Positions 1-4,816 of a stretch of DNA of 6,637 bases are shown piece by piece. The notes below the pieces were generated by a model, which saw nothing but the letters and a program-made list of their open reading frames with translations, was not told the origin of the DNA and did no database searches. Each line of letters begins with the position of its first letter. Within the stretch, counting starts at the first letter, position 1. The stretch is from Acidobacteriota bacterium (GTDB lineage Bacteria > Acidobacteriota > Terriglobia > Terriglobales > SCQP01), in contig JAKATS010000023.1 of NCBI GenBank assembly GCA_021818645.1, positions 1 to 6,637 on the forward strand. Direction: 5' to 3'. A program made the translations under genes and the position numbers.

Positions 1-495
1 GCTCGCCGGCCCGGTCTGCCGCACCAGCATCAACTGCGTAAAGCGCAGCCGCCGTGAGCCTGGGTATTGCGCCCAGCCCGCCTGCAAACGCGGCTGTAAG
101 GCCAGAATCTCTTCGGGCGCTTGATCATAGGCCAGCGTGAGATGGGGGTGGAAGGGAAACCGTTCGGGATGGGGATTTTCGGTCGCTTTGAGCAGAGCGC
201 GGCGAAAATGATCCAGCCCCGCCAGCCCCGCAACCACGTCGAGATAGAGCACCGGCGAGAGCGGCAGAAAGTTCCGCACTTCGCCTAATTCCAATTCCAG
301 CGGCAAGAAATCCGGCGCCCGCTGGCACAGACGGCGCAGCAGCTCATCATCGGGCAGCACCGGGGGCCGCCCCGGCATAAAAGTGATATGCGGCCGGCGC
401 GTCGGAATCGCGGGCATATGAGCCCGCACCAGGTCGGCGATATAACGCCCGGCTTCGCCCTGTAAATATCCGACGATGGCCACATCATCCAGCAT
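1..495 (-). CDS. 2H phosphoesterase (2'-5' RNA ligase / RNA 2',3'-cyclic phosphodiesterase family), 3' end cut by window
   Basis: The frame is open from an ATG at 493-495 to the left edge, giving 165 residues without a stop. It carries the two hallmark motifs of the 2H superfamily: PHITF with H36 and T38, and HPHLTLAY with H118 and T120, 82 residues apart. In this fold the two HxT motifs face each other and hydrolyse 2',3'-cyclic phosphates or act on 2'-5' RNA linkages, in the cytoplasm. Bacterial members are usually about 170-190 residues, so only a short tail is probably missing. The N-terminus (MLDDVAIVGYLQ) differs from the RLFVAL-type start of classical ThpR, so a broader PF13563-like 2H protein is as likely as true ThpR/LigT; I give no symbol. 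The start lies 10 nt after the cinA stop, which implies co-transcription and perhaps translational coupling. No Shine-Dalgarno is visible. Family is fairly certain; substrate is unknown. Confidence 0.85.
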   Translation of the reverse strand, partial: MLDDVAIVGYLQGEAGRYIADLVRAHMPAIPTRRPHITFMPGRPPVLPDDELLRRLCQRAPDFLPLELELGEVRNFLPLSPVLYLDVVAGLAGLDHFRRALLKATENPHPERFPFHPHLTLAYDQAPEEILALQPRLQAGWAQYPGSRRLRFTQLMLVRQTGPAS

Positions 496-505
496 GGCGG
501 TGAGT

Positions 506-1750
506 CTAAACCGTTTCTTTCAAAACCTGCCGCAGCAGCCACAACGCGGAAAAAACCGCCGCCTGGCGCACCCGTTCCCGCTCGCCGTGAAATCTGCGTA
601 ACCGAATTTCCAGAGCTTCATCCGGTCCGGCACAGCCGATCCAGACCGTGCCCACCGGCTTTTCCGGACTGCCTCCGCCCGGGCCGGCCACGCCCGTAAT
701 CGCCAGTCCCCAATCCGATTGATTCAACCGACGAACTCCGCGGGCCATGGCGCGGACGCAAGCTTCACTAACCGCGCCATCGCGTTCGAGTATTTCTTTT
801 TCAACCCCCAGCATCTCCTGCTTGACTGCGTTGGTGTAAGCGATCATGCCGCCGTTAAAAACCCGAGAGGCGCCCGGGACGCGGGTCAGCCGTTCCCCTG
901 TCATGCCGCCGGTGCAGCTTTCCGCCACGGCCAGGGTCTGTCCGCGCCCAGCCAAAGCGGAAACCACCACCGATTCCAGGCTTTCGCCCTGTGCGCTGAC
1001 CAGATGTCCCGCCAGTTCGGAGGCCAGCCGGTCCGCCAATTCCCCAACCTGCGCCGCCCGGCCCGGCACATCCGGCGCGCGCAGGTGCAGTTCAATTTCG
1101 CCTGGCTGAGCGGTCAGAATCGTAGTGGTGATCGCCGGATATTGGGTATAGATGGGCGCGGCAGCTTCATCCACGCGCGACTCGCCCAGCTCGCCAATCC
1201 GCAGGGTGCGATGCAGCCAGCCCACGGCGCTGGCGCGTTTCCTGAGCCGCGGCAGAACATGTTCCCGCCACATCGGCTGCAGCTCTCGCGGCGGTCCGGG
1301 CAAGAGCACCAGCACCCGGCCCTCCCCTTCCCAATACTGTCCCGGCGCGGTGCCCAGCGGGTTGGGCAAGGCCGTCGCCCCGGTAAGGATTTCCGCCTGC
1401 CGCAGATTGCGCTCGGGCATCGGCGTTTGCCGGCCGGCGAACCAGGCGCGAATGATGGCTTCCTGCTCAGGGTCGCGGGCCAGGGAAATGCCCAGCGCCA
1501 GCGCCGCGGCCGGCCGGGTGACATCATCTTCGGTCGGCCCCAGCCCGCCGGTGACCAGCACCAGGCGATTTTCCTGCAGACCGCGCACCATGGCCCGCGC
1601 CAGGCGCTCGCGTTCATCTCCGACAATCGTTTTGCGCACCACTTCGATGCCCAACTCGTTCAACCCGCTGGTGAGATATAAGGAATTGGTGTCAGCGCGA
1701 AACGGCGTCAGCAACTCCGCGCCGGCGGCAATGATTTCCGCCGTGGTCAT
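506..1750 (-). CDS. cinA: CinA: competence/damage-inducible protein, ADP-ribose pyrophosphatase / NMN amidohydrolase
   Basis: This is a full two-domain CinA of 414 residues, the usual family length. The N-terminal MoaB/MogA-like domain (about 1-170) shows AEIIAAGAELL at 4-14, TGGLGPTEDDVTR at 67-79, PNPLGTAPG at 129-137 and LLPGPPREL at 149-157. The C-terminal PncC domain (about 255-414) shows AESCTGG at 276-282, YTNAVK at 305-310, GVAGPGGG at 353-360 and EKPVGTVW at 363-370. In studied family members the N-domain cleaves ADP-ribose and the C-domain deamidates NMN to NaMN, recycling pyridine nucleotides in the cytoplasm. I chose ATG 1748-1750 because family homology begins there (MTTAEII). 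The frame stays open to paired ATGs at 1826-1831, which would add 27 residues of low-complexity sequence and shrink the gap to the upstream gene from 103 to 22 nt. Neither start has a visible Shine-Dalgarno. It lies between the propeller gene and the 2H gene in one apparent operon. Confidence 0.95.
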   Translation of the reverse strand: MTTAEIIAAGAELLTPFRADTNSLYLTSGLNELGIEVVRKTIVGDERERLARAMVRGLQENRLVLVTGGLGPTEDDVTRPAAALALGISLARDPEQEAIIRAWFAGRQTPMPERNLRQAEILTGATALPNPLGTAPGQYWEGEGRVLVLLPGPPRELQPMWREHVLPRLRKRASAVGWLHRTLRIGELGESRVDEAAAPIYTQYPAITTTILTAQPGEIELHLRAPDVPGRAAQVGELADRLASELAGHLVSAQGESLESVVVSALAGRGQTLAVAESCTGGMTGERLTRVPGASRVFNGGMIAYTNAVKQEMLGVEKEILERDGAVSEACVRAMARGVRRLNQSDWGLAITGVAGPGGGSPEKPVGTVWIGCAGPDEALEIRLRRFHGERERVRQAAVFSALWLLRQVLKETV

Positions 1751-1853
1751 TGGCGATGGAGGGTTGGATGAGCGCGTGTCTTTTGCTCGCGATGCGTCAG
1801 CGGTAAAAGGTTCAAGGCTGGGATTCATCATCGCCGAAGTAAACAGGCCGGAA

Positions 1854-2900
1854 TCAGGAGCGGTACAAGAGCCAGCCGGGCGTGTCCCAGGGCAAATGAA
1901 ACAAGCCGCCGTGGGTAGCCAGGATCAGCGCCGGACCGGCGGTAAAGGCCAGTCCCACCAGGCCGCTGCCGCTGACCGCCCAATCCACCTGACACTCGGG
2001 CGTGATGCGCAGAATCCCGCGCCGCCCCCGCCAGGCGGCGGCAATCAGCAGGTTGCCGTGAATATCAAAGGCCATGCCCTGAGGGCGCCCCAGGCCTTGA
2101 ATAAACACCTCGACCTCGCCCTGTGGACGGATACGGTAGATTGCATCGCTGCTGGTGGTCGTGGGGCCGCTCACATAAAGATCCCCTTCCGGATTGAAGG
2201 CCAGATGATAGGCCGCCACGCTCGGTTCCAGCGTGGCGAAAACAAAAATCCTGCGCTGGCGGTCTATTTTGAAGATCGTGCCGCTGCGATCGCCGACATA
2301 TAAATTCCCCGCCGGATCAAACGCCAGGCCGGTGGCCAGGCCCATCCCCTCGGCAAAAACTTCCGCCCGCCCCTCGGCGTCCACTTGATAGACGGTGCCG
2401 TTATAACGGCTGCTGACGTAGAGCTGATTTTTCTTGTCAAAAGCCAGACCGGAAGGATTGACAATCGCGTTGCCCAGCGGGACGGCGCAAAACCCGGTAT
2501 CCAGCCGAAACAGGCTGACCGGAACGGTTTGTCCCCGGCTTCCGCTGAATGTGGTATAGATCATGCCGTTCTGGTCAATGGCGGGATTGCCGATGGGGTG
2601 CAGATCTTCGGCGATCTGGCCCGCCACTTCCAGATAGGGCCCGCTCACGGCCTGCGGCGTGCCTGGATTTAGTTCCAGTTCCCCTGAAACCGCCCCCTCG
2701 GGCACCCGAGCCAGCAAATATTGAACGCCGCCTGAGATCAGATGCGTCGCCGTACCGCCGCAGGTTAACACCGGAAGAACCTCATCCGTGGTCAGCAGAC
2801 GTTCGCCGCTGATTCGAATATCTCCGCCGGGAAGCGCGGCGCGCGGAGACAGGGCATCCATTTTCGGCGCGGATGCAGCGCCGCGGGCCAGACGCGGCAT
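1854..2900 (-). CDS. TIG/IPT-domain plus six-bladed NHL/SMP-30-like beta-propeller protein
   Basis: The protein has 348 residues. Residues about 15-93 look like an immunoglobulin-like TIG/IPT domain: SPRAALPGGDIRISG near 18-32, then YLLARVPEGAVSGEL at 61-75. Residues 100-340 form a propeller with recurring blade signatures NPAID (105), GLAFD (151), GLAFD (191), HLAFN (232), GMAFD (275) and GLAFT (316). Each of the last five is followed by a short strand such as NQLYV, GNLYV, GDLYV or GNLLI. Spacing between the last five is 40-43 residues, fitting a six-bladed NHL or SMP-30/gluconolactonase-type propeller. No signal peptide or membrane segment is visible, so it is probably cytoplasmic. I see no defined lactonase metal site and do not assign an activity; ligand binding or a scaffold role is equally possible. 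A second ATG at 2859-2861 (residue 14, MDALSP) fits the domain boundary better and may be the true start. It is the first gene of the likely operon with cinA. Confidence 0.8.
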   Translation of the reverse strand: MPRLARGAASAPKMDALSPRAALPGGDIRISGERLLTTDEVLPVLTCGGTATHLISGGVQYLLARVPEGAVSGELELNPGTPQAVSGPYLEVAGQIAEDLHPIGNPAIDQNGMIYTTFSGSRGQTVPVSLFRLDTGFCAVPLGNAIVNPSGLAFDKKNQLYVSSRYNGTVYQVDAEGRAEVFAEGMGLATGLAFDPAGNLYVGDRSGTIFKIDRQRRIFVFATLEPSVAAYHLAFNPEGDLYVSGPTTTSSDAIYRIRPQGEVEVFIQGLGRPQGMAFDIHGNLLIAAAWRGRRGILRITPECQVDWAVSGSGLVGLAFTAGPALILATHGGLFHLPWDTPGWLLYRS

Positions 2901-2926
2901 AAAAAACCATCAACCCCTGCAATTCC

Positions 2927-2932
2927 ACTATA
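2927..2932 (-). promoter_or_regulatory. Possible -10 box for the propeller-cinA-2H operon
   Basis: On the minus strand this reads TATAGT, five of six matches to the sigma-70 consensus, 26 bases upstream of the ATG at 2900. An AGGGG stretch at 2914-2918 could serve as a weak ribosome binding site. No recognisable -35 box is found 16-18 bases upstream, so this is a guess from one hexamer. Confidence 0.25.
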
Positions 2933-3017
2933 CCGTACCGCCATGCCGGACCGGGGGCCCGGCTCGCGCAGCCAGCACTGTGGTGAACGATAGGGTGAGC
3001 GAAAGAAAATCCATATG

Positions 3018-3031
3018 CGTTTGGCCAAACG
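3018..3031. promoter_or_regulatory. Perfect 14-bp palindrome, candidate operator
   Basis: CGTTTGGCCAAACG equals its own reverse complement over all 14 bases. It ends two bases before a TACAAT -10-like hexamer (3034-3039), inside the spacer where the -35 to -10 gap would be. A dimeric regulator bound here would block plus-strand transcription. No other copy was noticed in the window and no regulator gene is present, so the operator role is inferred from shape and position only. Confidence 0.35.
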
Positions 3032-3033
3032 AA

Positions 3034-3039
3034 TACAAT
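3034..3039 (+). promoter_or_regulatory. Possible -10 box for the DUF1444 gene
   Basis: TACAAT matches five of six bases of the sigma-70 -10 consensus. Transcription would start near 3046 and give a leader of about 100 bases before the chosen start codon at 3146. The -35 position has no good match, so the promoter would be weak or activator-dependent. Confidence 0.3.
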
Positions 3040-3114
3040 GCGGCGGGAGGAAACAGGTCCTATGCCGCGGAGGTAAAAGTTGTGTATGATTCGGCATGGC
3101 CGTTTTTTTCGTGT

Positions 3115-3149
3115 GGAGGAGTTCATTGATGCAAGGCAGGCGCTCATGA
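3115..3149 (+). other. Strong Shine-Dalgarno plus six-codon leader ORF overlapping the DUF1444 start
   Basis: GGAGGAG (3115-3121) stands 7 bases before ATG 3129-3131, an ideal spacing. That ATG opens a frame reading M-Q-G-R-R-S and stopping at TGA 3147-3149. The stop overlaps the in-frame DUF1444 ATG (3146-3148) as ATGA, the classic arrangement for termination-reinitiation coupling. The DUF1444 ATG itself has only a weak AGG upstream. An earlier tiny ORF, M-P-R-R, occupies 3062-3076 behind GGGAGG (3045-3050). The alternative is that DUF1444 starts further upstream in its own frame and these ORFs are accidental. Confidence 0.4.
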
Positions 3150-3922
3150 CCCGCGAAGAATTCGAATCCATTGCCCTGCACCGGCTGCAAACCCTTTACC
3201 CGCGCGCCCGATTTTTAAAAGCCGGCCAGCTCGAAATCGCCATCCTGCGCACCCCTTCCGGCCGGCCTTCGGCTCATCGCCTGCGCCTGGCCCGCGCCTG
3301 GGCGGCATTTTGCCAGCACGGCGAACGTTTCGATCTCGACGGTTATTTGTCGCGCGTGGTGGGCACGGTGGAACATAAACTTCCCGCCGACTGGGCGGCC
3401 GCCCGGGCCACAATTCTGCCTAAACTCGCGCTCGCGGACCCTTTGAGCAAACAGTCGCCTGATGCCTTGTTCTACCCTCTGGCCGGCGAGTTGGGCTACA
3501 CCCTGTGCGGAGAAAATGCCGAATTAAACATCAACCGCGAGCAGCTTGAACGTTGGGAAGTGGCGGAAGAGTGCGTGCTCGCCGCCGCCATCGATAATCT
3601 CCAGAAAATCTGGCAGCGGGCTTCCATCGTGGCCTGGACGGTGCAGGATCACGTCCGCGCTTTTCATATTGAGCTGCGCCATGTCCAGAAAGCCTCACTG
3701 ATCCTGCTGCCGCAATTTTACGAACAGGCAGCCGAAATTCTGGGCTGTGAAGCGCTCTGGGCCGCGGTTCCCAACCGCCAGTTTCTGGTCGCCTTCGCCG
3801 CCGACGATCAGGACTTCCGCCAGACTCTCGAACCCATTCTGCGCAAGGAATGGGATGGCGGCGTACCGCTCACCCGCTCGCTGATCCGCATTGAAGACGG
3901 CGAATTCAGCCTGGAAGATTGA
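3146..3922 (+). CDS. DUF1444 (YtpQ-like) family protein, function unknown
   Basis: The product from ATG 3146 has 258 residues and appears soluble and cytoplasmic; there is no signal peptide or membrane helix. The layout resembles DUF1444: an N-terminal helix and strand (REEFESIALHRL, then LEIAIL), a region LDGYLSRVV near 64-72, a central block from about 109 (FYPLAGELGYTLCGENAELN) leading to VAEECVLAAAIDNLQ at 139-153, and a C-terminal block SLILLPQFYEQAAEILGCE at 184-202 followed by AVPNRQFLVAF at 207-217. No catalytic motif is known to me for this family. In-frame upstream starts exist: TTG 3080 with GGAGG six bases away, and ATG 3086. They would add 20-22 residues (IRHGRFFRVEEFIDARQAL) that look unlike the family start. 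The gene is divergent from the propeller operon, and 106 bases separate it from the next plus-strand gene. Confidence 0.7.
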   Translation: MTREEFESIALHRLQTLYPRARFLKAGQLEIAILRTPSGRPSAHRLRLARAWAAFCQHGERFDLDGYLSRVVGTVEHKLPADWAAARATILPKLALADPLSKQSPDALFYPLAGELGYTLCGENAELNINREQLERWEVAEECVLAAAIDNLQKIWQRASIVAWTVQDHVRAFHIELRHVQKASLILLPQFYEQAAEILGCEALWAAVPNRQFLVAFAADDQDFRQTLEPILRKEWDGGVPLTRSLIRIEDGEFSLED

Positions 3923-4028
3923 ACGATTTTCCTGGAGATTTACAGCCAGGGGACGCAATCATTCCAGCACTAACAGAAGTCATTGCGCAAATGTTTTAAA
4001 TTGGCTTCTGATTCCCTATGATGATCGA
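3923..4028 (+). promoter_or_regulatory. Intergenic gap with a possible promoter for the repeat-bearing membrane protein
   Basis: Within this 106-base gap TATGAT (4017-4022) resembles a -10 box. TTTTAA (3994-3999) lies 17 bases upstream and matches four of six -35 positions. The predicted transcript start is at about 4029, coinciding with the ATG. A weak hairpin CCTGG/CCAGG (3931-3935 with 3946-3950) after the DUF1444 stop has no T-run, so I do not call a terminator. Confidence 0.25.
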
Positions 4029-4694
4029 ATGCAGGAAACGCATTCGCACCCCCTCTGCCCTGTCTGCACAGCAACTCAAAATTTCCCGGCCCGGCTGCAG
4101 CAATTGGAAGCCGCGATTGCGGCCGAACGCAGGCGTAACTGGCGCTGGCGTCTGGCTGCGGGCGCAGCCCTGCTGACGCTGGGACTGGCGGGCTGGGCGC
4201 ATCCCCGGCGGCCCGCAGCCTCATCCCGTCTCCCGCGGCCCGCCGGCCGGGTAATCACCGCGCGCGCATTTGTCGTTCTCGATCCCGCCGGGAGGGTGCG
4301 GGCGCGGCTGGGCATGAATCCGCGCAGCGGCAATTGTTATCTGCGTCTCTATAGCCCGCACGGCAAGCTGATGGCCGAAGTCGCCGACTGGCCCGGACTG
4401 GGGCCGGCCCTGCGCCTGCTCGACGTGCATCGCACGCCGCGGGTGGATTTGTCATACCTGCAAGGCGTCGGCTCTTCACTGGAAATGTTCGATCCGCGCG
4501 GCAAATTCCGCGTCAGTTTGCGCGAGCAAGGCGATAATCTGGCTTCCCTTCAGTTGCGCGATGGTGCGGGGCGGGCGTTGTTAGCTGGTAATATCACGGC
4601 GCATCTGTCCCCGACCGGCCCCGCGCACCATTTGCCCACAGACTCACTGCTGCTCTATGGCGCACACGGCCGCCTGCGCTGGCAAGCGCCCTAG
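4029..4694 (+). CDS. Single-pass membrane protein with N-terminal His/Cys cluster and 23-residue C-terminal repeats
   Basis: I do not recognise a named family. From ATG 4029 the product has 221 residues. Residues 5-13 hold H5, H7, C10 and C13 (HSHPLCPVC), a possible small metal site. Residues 21-37 (LQQLEAAIAAERRR) are charged and heptad-like, a short coiled coil. Residues about 40-57 (WRLAAGAALLTLGLAGW) form one membrane helix flanked by arginines on both sides; the arginine-rich N-side suggests the N-terminus is cytoplasmic. After a Pro/Arg linker, residues 80-219 contain repeats with the core hydrophobic-D-P-x-G-R/K, with the glycine (or equivalent) at 88, 112, 135, 158, 181 and 214. Such short beta repeats occur in surface or periplasmic proteins. 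The frame is open upstream to TTG 3891 inside DUF1444, but that part reads like non-coding sequence. Start confidence is moderate because no Shine-Dalgarno precedes 4029. Confidence 0.65.
   Translation: MQETHSHPLCPVCTATQNFPARLQQLEAAIAAERRRNWRWRLAAGAALLTLGLAGWAHPRRPAASSRLPRPAGRVITARAFVVLDPAGRVRARLGMNPRSGNCYLRLYSPHGKLMAEVADWPGLGPALRLLDVHRTPRVDLSYLQGVGSSLEMFDPRGKFRVSLREQGDNLASLQLRDGAGRALLAGNITAHLSPTGPAHHLPTDSLLLYGAHGRLRWQAP
4266..4685 (+). repeat. Protein-level tandem repeats of about 23 residues (69 bp)
   Basis: Five clear units and one degenerate unit lie in the membrane protein: AFVVLDPAGRVRARL (80-94), CYLRLYSPHGKLMAEV (103-118), ALRLLDVHRTPRVDL (degenerate, 127-141), SLEMFDPRGKFRVSL (150-164), SLQLRDGAGRALLAG (173-187) and SLLLYGAHGRLRW (206-218). 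The turn glycine or its equivalent recurs at intervals of 24, 23, 23, 23 and 33 residues. The DNA has diverged too far to be an obvious nucleotide repeat, so this is an old duplication under protein-level constraint. Confidence 0.6.
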
Positions 4695-4750
4695 CATTTG
4701 ATTTATGAAAAAGATTTTTACATTTGCCATATGGCCAGCGGCAGAATTTC

Positions 4751-4790
4751 CGAAAGAAAAAGGGGAAGCATGCCGGGCATGCTTCCCCTT
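4751..4790 (-). terminator. Rho-independent terminator of the TonB-dependent receptor gene
   Basis: A perfect 15-bp inverted repeat (AAGGGGAAGCATGCC at 4760-4774, one base, complement at 4776-4790) starts 26 bases past the receptor stop on the minus strand. In that direction the stem is followed immediately by TTTTTCTTTC (complement of 4751-4760 and flank), the expected U-tract. On the plus strand the bases after the stem are GGGTTAAGG, so termination of the converging membrane-protein gene is less likely. The hairpin would form a stem of 13 or more pairs with a very small loop. Confidence 0.85.
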
Positions 4791-4816
4791 GGGTTAAGGT
4801 TAAGGTTTTCAGGAAA

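Larger units (their letters stand above)
2901..3145. promoter_or_regulatory. Divergent intergenic region between the propeller operon and the DUF1444 gene
   Basis: This 245-base stretch holds no long gene that I can support. It must carry the promoters for two divergent units, and I see -10-like boxes pointing each way: TATAGT on the minus strand (2932-2927) and TACAAT on the plus strand (3034-3039). Neither has a good TTGACA box at normal spacing, so promoter calls are weak. The plus-strand half is purine-rich, with three Shine-Dalgarno-like stretches at 3045-3050, 3069-3073 and 3115-3121. A GC-rich inverted repeat (CCGGG, two bases, CCCGG) lies at 2951-2962. Confidence 0.6.

Noticed and set aside
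719..1681. 320-codon plus-strand open frame inside cinA
   Set aside because: It is antisense to cinA, with His/Gln/Arg-rich composition typical of a shadow frame; all recognisable motifs are on the minus strand.
1152..2303. 383-codon plus-strand open frame spanning the cinA/propeller junction
   Set aside because: It is antisense to two well-supported genes, reads as Arg/Ser/Pro-rich low-complexity protein, and has no domain signature. Long antisense frames are expected in GC-rich coding DNA.
2940..3100. 9-bp inverted repeat GCCATGCCG (2940-2948) and CGGCATGGC (3092-3100) flanking the divergent region
   Set aside because: Arms are short, GC-rich and 143 bases apart; a chance match of this length is plausible.
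3931..3950. Hairpin CCTGG/CCAGG after the DUF1444 stop as a terminator
   Set aside because: Only a 5-bp stem with a 10-base loop and no T-run on the plus strand.
3891..4028. N-terminal extension of the membrane protein from TTG 3891
   Set aside because: It overlaps the DUF1444 3' end, has no ribosome binding site, and its 46 residues look like translated intergenic sequence. Domain-like sequence begins only at ATG 4029.
4794..4807. TTAAGGTTAAGGTT direct repeat between receptor stop and terminator
   Set aside because: Two and a third copies of a 6-mer only; no array and no known role.
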